From JAZRWQ01 sp045541395 (GTDB taxonomy: Bacteria; Bacillota; Clostridia; Oscillospirales; UMGS1783): DNA of 64,000 nucleotides. The stretch spans positions 248,001 through 312,000 of the forward strand of contig JAZQIZ010000001.1 in NCBI GenBank assembly GCA_045541395.1, given 5' to 3'. The notes under the pieces are model-generated. The model worked only from the letters and a program-made list of their open reading frames with translations. It had not been told where the DNA came from and did no database searches. Shown piece after piece: positions 8,771 through 17,652 of the stretch. A program made the position numbers and the translations under genes. Position 1 is the stretch's first letter, and each line of letters begins with the position of its first letter.

Positions 8771-11298
8771 TAATTTTTTGCCTCATACCAGCTATCGCCA
8801 ATGCCTATATCAACTGAAAGTGGAAGACTGAGATTTCCTGCGGCCTCCATTTCTGTTTTTAAAATGGCCATTGCTTTATCTACTTCATTATCGGGACTTT
8901 CAATAATAAGTTCGTCGTGGACCTGTAAAATGATCCTGGAATTCATATTATTTTCTTTAAGTTTTATTGCAACATTAACCATAGCGATCTTAAGAATATC
9001 TGCCGCGCTTCCCTGTATCGGTGTATTCTTCGCTACCCTCTCACCGAAACTTCTAATATTATGGTTTTGGACAGAAAGTTCAGGAATATATCTTCTTCTT
9101 CCAAACATTGTTGTTACAAATCCGTTTTTCTTTGCCGCTAATACAGTTTCATCGAGATATTCTTTTATTCCTTTATAAGTATCAAAGTAGCTTTCAATAT
9201 ATTCTTTTGCCTGTTTTCTCGATACTTTAATGTCACCTGCAAGTGAAAATTCAGAAATTCCATAAACAATACCGAAATTTACCGCCTTTGCCTTAGATCG
9301 CATTTCCGGAGTTACCATCTCAAGGGGCACTCTGAATACCTGAGAAGCAGTAATTGAATGAATATCCGAATTATTATTAAAGGCGTTCAACATAGTTTCA
9401 TCATTAGCAATATGAGCAAGAACGCGAAGTTCTATCTGAGAATAGTCAGCATCAATAAGTTTATATCCTTTCGGAGCTGTAAACATTTTTCTCAGTTCTC
9501 TGCCAATTCCGTGTCTTACAGGAATATTCTGTAGATTAGGTTCGGATGAAGATATTCTTCCGGTTTGGGTAATGGTCTGATGGAAAACAGAGTGTATTCT
9601 TCCGCCTTCATCGATAAGATCAACAAAACCGTCAACATAGGTAGATTTAAGCTTAGCATACTGCCTAAACTCGAGTATACAATCTATAATTTCATGATAC
9701 CCACGAAGTTTTTCAAGCACTTCTGCGCCGGTAGAATAACCTGTTTTATTTTTAGAAATAACAGGTAGCTTAAGTTTATTGAATAATACGTCTCCCAACT
9801 GCTTAGGGGAGTTAATATTAAACTTTTCCCCTGCATAGAAATATATCATATCAGTAAGGTTATCTATCCGTTTATTAAGCTCTTCTCCGAAAGCATATAA
9901 TCTTTCTTTATCAAGTGAAAAGCCTAAATGCTCCATCTGAGCCAACACAGAAGTCAATGGACGCTCAATATCATAATACAGACTTGTCATTCCTGTATCA
10001 TTTAAAAGCATATCCATTTTATTCCTTGCTTTTTTAAGGCAAACACAAGCAGCGCTCATAGAAGAAACCGAGACTCCTGCGTAAGTGGAAATCAAATCAA
10101 ACAATTCGTATTTAGAAACAGATGGATTTAATACGTATGCTGCCACCTTAATATCAAAATCAAGAGACTTATATTCAAGTCCTTTATCGTAAAGAAGTTT
10201 TATTGCAGGTTTAACCGAATATGTGATTTTTTTAATAGAATCATTAGCAAGTATTTCTGAAAAGATTTCCTCGGAAATATCACAGGAAAAGCTTTCTTCA
10301 GAAAATGACGCAAAAAATCTATCCTTCTCGAGCAGATAATAAATCTCACCGGCTTCTTTAGCCATGTTTATCATTTGATTGCAAGTGATCTCGTTTCCCG
10401 ATACTATTAATTCCGATTCGGTGTGCTCTTCATTCAAACCAAAACGGTTTATTGCGTTTGTAAAATTCAGATCCCGAAATAAATCTAAAAGCTTAACGTT
10501 ATTATAAGGCTTAACCCTGCAAGAATCTTCATTTACAATAATAGGTGCGTTTTTATCAATTATTACAAGTTGCTTAGACAGAAAAGCCATATCTTTTGAA
10601 TTAATAAGTTTATCTCTTTGTCCTTTTTTTATTTCAGGACTATCTATATTTTCATAAACTCCTTCAAGAGAGCCGAATTTCTGTATAAGTGCAATAGCAC
10701 CCTTTTCGCCGATCCCTGATACGCCCGGAATATTGTCGGAAGAGTCACCCATAATAGACTTAACGTCTATTAATTTAACCGGATCGACTCCGTATTTTTC
10801 ACAGACAGCTTGTTTGTCATATACGTTATATTCAGTACCGGATGCTTTGCTTACGGCCAGTAATACTTTTACGTTTTCACTTACCAACTGAAGACTGTCA
10901 CGGTCACCCGTTACAATAAAACACTCATGGCCATTCTTAGAAAATTCAGTAACAACGGTACCAATAACATCGTCGCCTTCATAACCTTCTTTTTCTAAAA
11001 TTTCAATATTCATCGCACTTAACATTGCCTTTGCTATATCCATTTGAGAGGCAAGTTCAGGAGGCATTCCTTTTCGCTGAGCCTTATATCCTTCGTACAT
11101 TTTGTGACGAAAGGTTTTAGCTCTTACATCAAATGCTGCCGCAATAAAATCCGGCTTCAAATCGTCAATCAATCTTGAGATTATATTCAAAAAACCGTAA
11201 ACGGCATTAGTGGGTCTGCCATCCCTTGATGTAAGGGGCGGCATACCGAAAAAAGCCCTGTTCAATATACTGTTAGAGTCAAATATCATTAATTTCAT
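8770..11298 (-). CDS. polA: DNA polymerase I
   Basis: 842 residues. The N-terminal 5'-3' exonuclease domain (MIFDSNSILNRAFFG, YEGDDVIGT, GDRDSLQL, DNIPGVSGIGEKGA) is followed by a middle domain and a polymerase domain with motif A DADYSQIELRVLA, motif B RSKAKAVNFGIVYG and motif C QVHDELI. The middle domain keeps the shape of the proofreading exonuclease (DFDIKVAAYVLNPS) but I do not find the first DxE metal motif, so proofreading is probably lost, as in other Firmicutes. Function: Okazaki fragment processing and repair synthesis. A GGGTG lies 6 bp before the ATG, and a good promoter is upstream. Confidence 0.97.
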   Translation of the reverse strand: MKLMIFDSNSILNRAFFGMPPLTSRDGRPTNAVYGFLNIISRLIDDLKPDFIAAAFDVRAKTFRHKMYEGYKAQRKGMPPELASQMDIAKAMLSAMNIEILEKEGYEGDDVIGTVVTEFSKNGHECFIVTGDRDSLQLVSENVKVLLAVSKASGTEYNVYDKQAVCEKYGVDPVKLIDVKSIMGDSSDNIPGVSGIGEKGAIALIQKFGSLEGVYENIDSPEIKKGQRDKLINSKDMAFLSKQLVIIDKNAPIIVNEDSCRVKPYNNVKLLDLFRDLNFTNAINRFGLNEEHTESELIVSGNEITCNQMINMAKEAGEIYYLLEKDRFFASFSEESFSCDISEEIFSEILANDSIKKITYSVKPAIKLLYDKGLEYKSLDFDIKVAAYVLNPSVSKYELFDLISTYAGVSVSSMSAACVCLKKARNKMDMLLNDTGMTSLYYDIERPLTSVLAQMEHLGFSLDKERLYAFGEELNKRIDNLTDMIYFYAGEKFNINSPKQLGDVLFNKLKLPVISKNKTGYSTGAEVLEKLRGYHEIIDCILEFRQYAKLKSTYVDGFVDLIDEGGRIHSVFHQTITQTGRISSSEPNLQNIPVRHGIGRELRKMFTAPKGYKLIDADYSQIELRVLAHIANDETMLNAFNNNSDIHSITASQVFRVPLEMVTPEMRSKAKAVNFGIVYGISEFSLAGDIKVSRKQAKEYIESYFDTYKGIKEYLDETVLAAKKNGFVTTMFGRRRYIPELSVQNHNIRSFGERVAKNTPIQGSAADILKIAMVNVAIKLKENNMNSRIILQVHDELIIESPDNEVDKAMAILKTEMEAAGNLSLPLSVDIGIGDSWYEAKN

Positions 11299-11329
11299 AT
11301 TCTACACCCATTATATAATCTATCAGTTT

Positions 11330-11358
11330 ATTATATCACAAACTAATTAATAATACAA
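11330..11358 (-). promoter_or_regulatory. Predicted SigA promoter for polA
   Basis: On the minus strand TTGTAT (11353-11358), 17 bp and TATAAT (11330-11335) lie about 30 bp upstream of the polA start. The -10 is perfect and the -35 matches in four positions. Confidence 0.6.
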
Positions 11359-11412
11359 CGAAAAGATATTTAATTATATTATAATATATTATGTATTTTT
11401 TTATTATTTTCT

Positions 11413-11441
11413 TTGCAATTAACAAAAAAATAGTGTATAAT
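11413..11441 (+). promoter_or_regulatory. Predicted SigA promoter for the rlmB operon
   Basis: TTGCAA (11413-11418), a 17-bp spacer and a perfect TATAAT (11436-11441) lie about 30 bp upstream of the rlmB start. It diverges from the polA promoter across a 165-bp AT-rich gap. Confidence 0.65.
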
Positions 11442-11472
11442 AAGATGAATATATATCGGAGAAATGTTTCTT

Positions 11473-12225
11473 ATGATTGAAAATAATGAAAAAAGGGTGT
11501 CTGTTGGAGTAAATCCCGTATATGAACTATTAAAAAGTGATACAACTGTTGACAGACTATATATTGCCAACGGCAAAGATAGCCCTCAAATAAAAAGACT
11601 GATTGGTCTTGCCAAAGAAAAAGGTGTCCCTGTTGTTTATACTCATATTTCAAACCTTGACAATATGAGTGAAGGAGCAAGGCATCAAGGCGTTGCCGCT
11701 CTTTGCGCTGAAATGGAATATTGCGAGGTTGAAGATATTCTTAATTACGCAAAAGCAAAGAATGAGAAGCCTTTTATCATAATTTTGGACTCAATTAAAG
11801 ATCCGCATAATTTGGGCGCAATTATCCGTTCTGCTGACGGTTGTGGTGCACACGGAATAATTGTTCCTAAGCGTAATTCCGCTCCCCTGACTCATGTTGT
11901 TGCAAAAACATCTGCAGGCGCACTTGAAAATGCTAAAATTGCCCGTGTTTCTAATCTTAATTCAACAGTAGAAAACCTTAAAAAAGAGGGAATATGGGTT
12001 TTCGGTGCAGCAGATGCCGGCGCCAAAAATTATACCGAAGTTGATTTTGATTGTCCTGCTGCAATTGTTATAGGCGATGAAGGTTTCGGAATAAGCAAAC
12101 TATTAATGTCAAAATGCGACTTTCTTATTAAGATACCTATGCTTGGAAGCGTTAGCTCCTTAAATGCATCTGTTGCTGCTGGCGTATTGATGTATGAAGC
12201 GCTAAGGCAACGGTCATCCAATTAA
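11473..12225 (+). CDS. rlmB: TrmH/SpoU family 23S rRNA 2'-O-methyltransferase (RlmB-like)
   Basis: About 250 residues. The N-terminal substrate-binding domain (VGVNPVYELLKSDTTVDRLY) precedes a SPOUT knot with motif 1 LDSIKDPHNLGAIIRSAD, motif 2 around AIVIGDEGFGIS and motif 3 SSLNASVAAGVLMYEALRQR. It methylates a ribose in 23S rRNA (G2251 for RlmB) using S-adenosylmethionine. Two starts compete: ATG 11464 is only 2-3 bp after the GGAG, and ATG 11473 is 11 bp after it. I prefer 11473 (MIENNEKRVSVG). The next gene begins 15 bp downstream. Confidence 0.92.
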   Translation: MIENNEKRVSVGVNPVYELLKSDTTVDRLYIANGKDSPQIKRLIGLAKEKGVPVVYTHISNLDNMSEGARHQGVAALCAEMEYCEVEDILNYAKAKNEKPFIIILDSIKDPHNLGAIIRSADGCGAHGIIVPKRNSAPLTHVVAKTSAGALENAKIARVSNLNSTVENLKKEGIWVFGAADAGAKNYTEVDFDCPAAIVIGDEGFGISKLLMSKCDFLIKIPMLGSVSSLNASVAAGVLMYEALRQRSSN

Positions 12226-12240
12226 TCCGGAGGAAAAATT

Positions 12241-14757
12241 ATGTTAGACAACGAACTTAATTCAATTCTAAATGAAATAGAAATCGGTAAAGGTAAAGGT
12301 ATTGCTGAAGATCAAAGTAAATTTAAAACCTCTGACTTTTCACTTGACAGTATACTTAAAGAATACGGTTTCGGGACCGATACCAACACAGTTAAAGAAC
12401 CTGTGACGGAAGAAGAACTACCCAAGTTTCCCGCCAAGGAACCGGATGAGTTAAAAGAAGAAATATTATCGGGTGAATTGGTGATCGAACCTGAGCCTCA
12501 GGCACCTGAAATTCCTGTAAAAGAAGTCGCACCGATACCCGAGCCGGAACCGAAAATTGAGTCTGCAATCTCTGAACCTGTAAATGCTTTGGAAAACGGA
12601 CCTGTTTCCGTTCCTAAAGTTTTAGGCAAAAAAGTTGATATTTTTGATAATCAGGATATCGTTTCTATGCTTGCGGCAAATAAGCTTGGTAAAACCAACG
12701 ATAAGGGCGAAAGTCCCAAGGAAATGACTCAACTTTTTACCAGAGAACAGGAAGAAGACTTTAAAATGCGTAGCGGTTATATTGATATCGCCGCAATTAA
12801 AGCTGCAACTGCAGCAATAAAGCTTGAAAAAGAAAAGGTAGCAGAAGAAACTATTGCTGTCAATACTCCCGAAGAAACAAGCCCCGAGCAAAAAGCTCTT
12901 TTCAGTAAAATAGGTAGCTTTTTCTCTGATACCACCTTCCGTTACGATACTTCTACCGTTAACGAACTTACTGTTACAGCAAAGAAGAAAAAAACACGAT
13001 TTAAGAAAGATACACAGCAAATTGCTGAACCGGAAATAAAGGAAGAACCTTTGGCGCCCGGCGATATATTGGAAGCTGAAGATGTTCCAAACGTTGAGCA
13101 GGATATTCTTTCACAAATGAACATAGCATTTTTAAAGGCGATATTAACAGGTATTCTTGCGATCCCTCTTGCTTTATTGAACCTTTTCCCTAACCTTGTT
13201 GATGATATGCTCCATTCATTGTCTATGGCAAATCCCTTTAACTATGCAACAGCAAACCTTTGCTTCTTGATTATCATTGCAATTATTAACATTGGCATTA
13301 TCTATAAGGGTCTTGTTGGATTATTTACACTTAAACCATCAGGATCGACGCTTGCAGCCCTTTCTTTGCTCGCTTCGATAATTCACTGTGTTTATGTTAT
13401 GATCAAACCGGAAAGTCTTACTTCAATGTTTGGCGTAATTGCTGCATTGTCTGTAATTTTTGTATTGATAGGCAAGCATAATAATTATAGGAATGTATAC
13501 AAGAACCTTGAGATACTTGCTTTCAATGCAACCAAGACTGCCTGTGTAAACGTTGAGGGCGGCCACTCTTTAAAAGAACTTTATAATGAAAACAGAAAAA
13601 CCGTTTCCTGCTGTTCTGTTAAATTATTGACTCATTTCCTTACGAAGTCTTTTGATTATAATTTCTCAGACAAGCTTGCAAATATTTCTATTCTTGTTGG
13701 CATAATTGCGGCAATTGTAGTAACTTCAATATCAGGGTTAGTAAAAGAATCAAATAACGTGTTCGGTACTCTATCCATTGCCTTTGCAACATTAAGTCCG
13801 TTTTGCTTTGACCTTGCATATTCACTGCCAATGAACAGTACCTCAAATAAGATCAGAAAAACCGGCAGTGCTGTTGTAAGTTATACTGTTGCTAAAGAAT
13901 TTTCCAATACTACCGACTTTATTATGCGTGACTGTGACCTTTTCAAGCCGGATAATATTACCGTTCATTCTATGAAAATCAACGGAAATGAAAAAATAAA
14001 CGATGTTATAATAAACTGTGCATCACTTATAAAGGCAAGTGACAGCCCCGTTTCAGGTGCATTTTTAAATATTCTTGATAACAAATCAAGTATGCTTATG
14101 CCTGTTACGGATTTTGATTGGACTCCCGATAAAGGCTATTCCGGCAATATAAACGGAACTAAGTATTTTATTGGCAGCAGCCAATACCTTGCCGATTGCG
14201 GAATCAAGCTCCCAACTATTGATCTTGAAGAAAAATATAAAAGAATTGGCCGCCAGGTAGTTATGTTTGCAGACAGCCGTAAATTACTTGCAGTATTCTC
14301 AATTTCTTATAACCGTGACGAACAAATATACAATAATCTACATAAAATTAGCCTTGAAGATATGAAAATACTCGTTCTTACTAAAGATTGTAATATTACT
14401 GCACAGCTTCTTTCCGAAATATACGAAATGAATGATCATACCTTTGCTATTGCTTCGAAAGAAGAATTTGGACGAGTTAACTCCGATAATAATTCTATTG
14501 ATAAATGCCCGGCCGGTATTTATTCGATCACAGGTTCTGCAGGTGTTACGTCTGCACTAGCCAACTGTAAACGGCTAATTAGCACTATTAAAATTTCTGT
14601 TATTTTCAGAACGATTGCTATTGCTTCTTGTATTTTATTACTTATATATGCGAGTCTAACAAATAATTTTGAAGTACTTCTCTCAGCTAAGAATATAATC
14701 CTCTATCATCTTATCTGGCTTATTCCTTCAATCTTCGTATCTGCATTTGCAGGTTAA
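12241..14757 (+). CDS. P-type-ATPase-like membrane protein lacking the catalytic motifs
   Basis: 838 residues. Residues 1-290 are acidic, proline/glutamate-rich and probably disordered; two short related helices (LDNELNSILNEI at 2-13 and SLDSILKEYGF at about 33-43) sit at its start. About eight membrane segments follow in a 4+2+2 pattern (roughly 297-413, 480-531, 784-838), as in P1B ATPases. Between segments 6 and 7 lies a recognisable P/N-domain: SDSPVSGAF (600-608) where SxHPLAxA belongs, KGYSGNINGTKYFIGSSQYL (631-650) like the GxG nucleotide loop, and LVLTKDCN (711-718) at the TGD position. The phosphorylation motif DKTGT is DCDLF (564-568), TGD is TKD, and I find neither TGES nor GDGxND. 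It is therefore probably not a pump. It is followed directly by aroK. The fold is supported by motif order; the function is unknown. Confidence 0.75.
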   Translation: MLDNELNSILNEIEIGKGKGIAEDQSKFKTSDFSLDSILKEYGFGTDTNTVKEPVTEEELPKFPAKEPDELKEEILSGELVIEPEPQAPEIPVKEVAPIPEPEPKIESAISEPVNALENGPVSVPKVLGKKVDIFDNQDIVSMLAANKLGKTNDKGESPKEMTQLFTREQEEDFKMRSGYIDIAAIKAATAAIKLEKEKVAEETIAVNTPEETSPEQKALFSKIGSFFSDTTFRYDTSTVNELTVTAKKKKTRFKKDTQQIAEPEIKEEPLAPGDILEAEDVPNVEQDILSQMNIAFLKAILTGILAIPLALLNLFPNLVDDMLHSLSMANPFNYATANLCFLIIIAIINIGIIYKGLVGLFTLKPSGSTLAALSLLASIIHCVYVMIKPESLTSMFGVIAALSVIFVLIGKHNNYRNVYKNLEILAFNATKTACVNVEGGHSLKELYNENRKTVSCCSVKLLTHFLTKSFDYNFSDKLANISILVGIIAAIVVTSISGLVKESNNVFGTLSIAFATLSPFCFDLAYSLPMNSTSNKIRKTGSAVVSYTVAKEFSNTTDFIMRDCDLFKPDNITVHSMKINGNEKINDVIINCASLIKASDSPVSGAFLNILDNKSSMLMPVTDFDWTPDKGYSGNINGTKYFIGSSQYLADCGIKLPTIDLEEKYKRIGRQVVMFADSRKLLAVFSISYNRDEQIYNNLHKISLEDMKILVLTKDCNITAQLLSEIYEMNDHTFAIASKEEFGRVNSDNNSIDKCPAGIYSITGSAGVTSALANCKRLISTIKISVIFRTIAIASCILLLIYASLTNNFEVLLSAKNIILYHLIWLIPSIFVSAFAG

Positions 14758-15273
14758 ATGAAAAATAATTATATTTTCATAGGAATGCCCGGAAGCGGTA
14801 AAAGTACTTTAGGAAAATTACTCGCAAGGAGACTAAATATTACTTTTTGCGATACAGACAAGCTTATTGAAAAAAAATTCAACTTGCCTTTGCAGGAAAT
14901 ACTTGATCTGTACGGTGAAGAAAGATTTAAACTTATTGAGGAACAAATTATTACTAAGTTAATTCTAAATAACACCGTAATTTCCACCGGCGGCAGTGCC
15001 GTTTATTCAAAAAATGCAATGGAATATCTTGCATCAAAAGGTATCGTAATATTTATTAATACTGATTTAGATACGTTAAAAACTCGCATTAAAAATCCAA
15101 CCAAGAGAGGTATTGTTTTATCCAATGGCGAAACCTTTGAGGATATTTACAATAGAAGATTGCCTTTATATAAACAATATGCAGAAATCACTGTTAATTC
15201 CACAATGGAATCACCATATAAAACTATTGAGAAATTAATTGAATTGTTAAAAAAACAGAAGGTTATTTACTAA
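14758..15273 (+). CDS. aroK: Shikimate kinase
   Basis: 171 residues, normal length. Walker A GMPGSGKST (9-17), the shikimate-binding DTDKLIE, the STGGSAVYS loop (usually STGGG) and the lid arginine region NRRLPLYKQYAEI identify the enzyme phosphorylating shikimate in chorismate synthesis. It starts at the base after the preceding stop (TAAATG), so translation is probably coupled. No other aro gene is in the window. Its stop codon lies inside the terminator stem. Confidence 0.94.
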   Translation: MKNNYIFIGMPGSGKSTLGKLLARRLNITFCDTDKLIEKKFNLPLQEILDLYGEERFKLIEEQIITKLILNNTVISTGGSAVYSKNAMEYLASKGIVIFINTDLDTLKTRIKNPTKRGIVLSNGETFEDIYNRRLPLYKQYAEITVNSTMESPYKTIEKLIELLKKQKVIY

Positions 15274-15287
15274 CCTTCTGTTTTTTT
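15256..15287 (+). terminator. Rho-independent terminator of the rlmB-aroK operon
   Basis: Perfect 10-bp stem CAGAAGGTTA / TAACCTTCTG (15256-15265 and 15271-15280) with a 5-nt loop and seven T. The aroK stop codon is part of the stem. Confidence 0.93.
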
Positions 15288-15315
15288 ACCCTAAACAGCT
15301 TATTCTCATATAATA
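15288..15315 (+). promoter_or_regulatory. Possible SigK-type promoter for dpaAB
   Basis: CATATAATA at 15307-15315 fits the SigK -10 consensus CATANNNTA. The minimal -35 AC is at 15288-15289, 17 bp upstream. It lies 28 bp before dpaA, whose homologues are transcribed in the mother cell by SigK. The TATAAT inside could also serve SigA, but I see no TTGACA-like element at the right distance. Confidence 0.5.
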
Positions 15316-15342
15316 TATAGAAATAACTAAACGGAGGTAATT

Positions 15343-16203
15343 ATGATAAGTAATTGTAATATTGCCGTTATAGGCGGCGATATAAGGCAAGCATACTTAA
15401 TTAACAAGCTTGTTCAAGAAAACTATATTGTAAAGATCTGCGGTATTGAAAACACACCTGTCTATATTAATGGTGCGGTTATTTGCAATGATTATGCAGA
15501 CGCACTCCAAAATGCAGACTATGTTATTTTAGGAGTTCCTTACACTAAAGATAACACTAATATCTATACTCCCCTATCTGATAAAACAATTACAATTGAT
15601 GAAGTAAATTCTTGTATTAATAAAAAAGCAATAATACTTGCAGGAAGAATAAAAAACTCTCATTTTATAAATAAAACCATTGATTATGCATCCAGTGATG
15701 AGTTTGCTTATCTGAATGCCATACCAACTGCAGAAGGATGTATAAATACCATTATAGCTAATTCCGAAAAATGTATTGACTCAATGAAAATCCTTATTAC
15801 CGGCTACGGTAGAGTTGCAAAAATACTTGCATATAAGCTTAAAGCATTAAATGCTGAAGTTACCATTTGTGCCAGGAATAAAACACAACTTGCTGAAGCA
15901 TTGGGTTATGGTTTTAACGTTTGTCCAATTAATAAACTAAATGATTCTGCTATTCTTTTTGATACTTATATTAACACAGTAGATGCTAACATTTTTAACA
16001 AAGATTTTATTGATTTAATTACTGATGGCAAACTAATAATTGACCTTGCTTCATTCCCCGGAGGAACAGATTTTAGTTATGCTGCTAAAAAGAAAATCAA
16101 AGCAATACATGCCCTTTCGCTACCGGCAAAAACTGCACCGGAAACTGCAGGAGAAATAATTTTTAAGGTTGTTAATGACATGATTAAGGAGGATATTACG
16201 TGA
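15343..16203 (+). CDS. dpaA: Dipicolinate synthase subunit A
   Basis: 286 residues. An N-terminal Rossmann-like part (IAVIGGDIRQAYLINKL) is followed by a second NAD(P)-binding segment ILITGYGRVAKILAYKLKAL and the C-terminal DLASFPGGTDF and ALSLPAKTAPETAG, all typical of DpaA/SpoVFA. With DpaB it makes dipicolinic acid from the lysine-pathway intermediate in the mother cell, for deposition in the spore core. GGAGG precedes the ATG. It overlaps dpaB by 4 bp. Confidence 0.95.
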   Translation: MISNCNIAVIGGDIRQAYLINKLVQENYIVKICGIENTPVYINGAVICNDYADALQNADYVILGVPYTKDNTNIYTPLSDKTITIDEVNSCINKKAIILAGRIKNSHFINKTIDYASSDEFAYLNAIPTAEGCINTIIANSEKCIDSMKILITGYGRVAKILAYKLKALNAEVTICARNKTQLAEALGYGFNVCPINKLNDSAILFDTYINTVDANIFNKDFIDLITDGKLIIDLASFPGGTDFSYAAKKKIKAIHALSLPAKTAPETAGEIIFKVVNDMIKEDIT

Positions 16204-16769
16204 AAAAAACTATAGGCTTTGCTATATGCGGATCTTTTTGTACTTTTGATAAAGTAATACCTCAAATAGAGACATTAGTAGATAACGGCTATGAAGTTGT
16301 ACCTATTATGTCTGAAATATCATATTGCTCGAATACAAGATTCGGAAATGCTGAGGATCATATTAAGAGAATAAAAGAAATAACAGGTAAGGAGATTATC
16401 CATACAATTAAGCAGGCTGAGCCGATCGGTCCTAAATGCTTGTTAGACGGGATAATAGTGGCACCATGTACCGGAAATACGTTAGGTAAATTAGCCAACG
16501 GAATAACCGACAGTGTAGTGACAATGGCAATAAAAGCCAATTTAAGAAATAACGGTCCTGTAATAATTGCTGTTTCAACAAATGACGGACTTGGTGCCAG
16601 CGCAAAGAATATCGGTCTTTTGCATAATACAAAAAATATATTTTTTGTGCCTTACAGACAAGACGACCATATAAATAAACCTACATCTTTGGTTGCAGAA
16701 ATGACACTAATTAAAGATACACTGGATGCAGCACTAAATAACTTTCAAATTCAACCGGTTTTAATATAA
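16200..16769 (+). CDS. dpaB: Dipicolinate synthase subunit B
   Basis: 189 residues of the flavoprotein (UbiX/PanC-like) fold: FAICGSFCTFDKVIPQIETL at the start, then VAPCTGNTLGKLANGITDS and FFVPYRQDDHINKPTSL. It is the second subunit of dipicolinate synthase. The start is GTG in the overlap GTGA with the dpaA stop, and AAGGAGG lies 6 bp upstream. A two-way terminator follows at once. Confidence 0.95.
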   Translation: MKKTIGFAICGSFCTFDKVIPQIETLVDNGYEVVPIMSEISYCSNTRFGNAEDHIKRIKEITGKEIIHTIKQAEPIGPKCLLDGIIVAPCTGNTLGKLANGITDSVVTMAIKANLRNNGPVIIAVSTNDGLGASAKNIGLLHNTKNIFFVPYRQDDHINKPTSLVAEMTLIKDTLDAALNNFQIQPVLI

Positions 16770-16772
16770 AAA

Positions 16773-16800
16773 ATGCCCGACAGGATCGGGCATTTTTTTA
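16773..16800. terminator. Bidirectional terminator between dpaB and folD
   Basis: Stem ATGCCCGA / TCGGGCAT (16773-16780, 16786-16793), flanked by A-tract on the left and T-tract on the right, so it works for dpaB on plus and folD on minus. Confidence 0.92.
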
Positions 16801-17652
16801 TAAATTATTCTGTAGCATTGCAGCTTTTAAAGTATTTTTCAAAAGAACAGTTACTGTCATAGGACCAACACCACCGGGAACGGGGGTGATTAAGGAAACC
16901 TTGTTTTTAACGGCATCAAAATCCACGTCACCGCAAAGTTTATTGTTTTCATCGCGGTTTATACCAACATCAATAACAACAGCGCCTTCTTTAACCATAT
17001 TTTCTTTAACAAATAAAGGTTTTCCAACAGCAGCAATTATAATATCAGCCTGCTTACATATATCGCATAACCCAACAGTTTTGGAATGACATACAGTTAC
17101 TGTTGCATTTTTCTGAAGCATAAGCATTGACATAGGTTTACCTACAATATTGCTGCGTCCAATAATAACACAGTGTTTGCCGCAAATATCAACATTATAT
17201 CTTTCAAGTAATATAACAATACCGGCAGGAGTGCATGGTAAAAACGAATAATCTCCAATCATTATTCGACCTACGTTTTCAGGATGAAAAGCATCTACGT
17301 CCTTTATAGGAGAAATAGCATTTATTACTTCTCTTTCATCAAGACCTTCCGGCAAAGGCATCTGAACTAAAATGCCGTTAACTTTGTTATCATTGTTCAG
17401 CTTATATATTAACTCCAAAAGCTCTTTCTGAGTAGTGTTTGCCGGTAAAGCAAATTCCAAAGATCTGATGCCTGTTTTTTCGCATGCCTTCTTTTTATTT
17501 GAAACGTATACCTTAGAAGCAGGATCATCACCAACAATAACTACTGCTAAAGTAGGTTCAACTCCTTTTTCCTTCAACAGACCTACTTCTATAGCAATTT
17601 CTTCTCTGCAAAGCTGAGAAATAAGTTTACCGTCGATAAGATTATTCATCAT
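16798..17652 (-). CDS. folD: Bifunctional methylenetetrahydrofolate dehydrogenase / methenyl-THF cyclohydrolase
   Basis: 284 residues with the start chosen here. KVYVSNKKKACEKTGI holds the catalytic lysine, QMPLPEGLD and DVDAFHPENVG the folate site, GRSNIVGKPMSMLM the NADP loop and TPVPGGVGPMTVTVLL the C-terminal signature. It interconverts one-carbon folates. The upstream in-frame start at 17676 lacks a ribosome site, whereas the tandem ATG at 17652/17649 has AAGGAA 7-10 bp away. The gene overlaps the end of lgt by 11 bp and is last in the M16-M16-lgt-folD unit. Confidence 0.96.
   Translation of the reverse strand: MMNNLIDGKLISQLCREEIAIEVGLLKEKGVEPTLAVVIVGDDPASKVYVSNKKKACEKTGIRSLEFALPANTTQKELLELIYKLNNDNKVNGILVQMPLPEGLDEREVINAISPIKDVDAFHPENVGRIMIGDYSFLPCTPAGIVILLERYNVDICGKHCVIIGRSNIVGKPMSMLMLQKNATVTVCHSKTVGLCDICKQADIIIAAVGKPLFVKENMVKEGAVVIDVGINRDENNKLCGDVDFDAVKNKVSLITPVPGGVGPMTVTVLLKNTLKAAMLQNNL

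Noticed and set aside
12241..14757. Functional heavy-metal P-type ATPase
   Set aside because: Phosphorylation, TGD and hinge motifs are absent, so a pump call would mislead.
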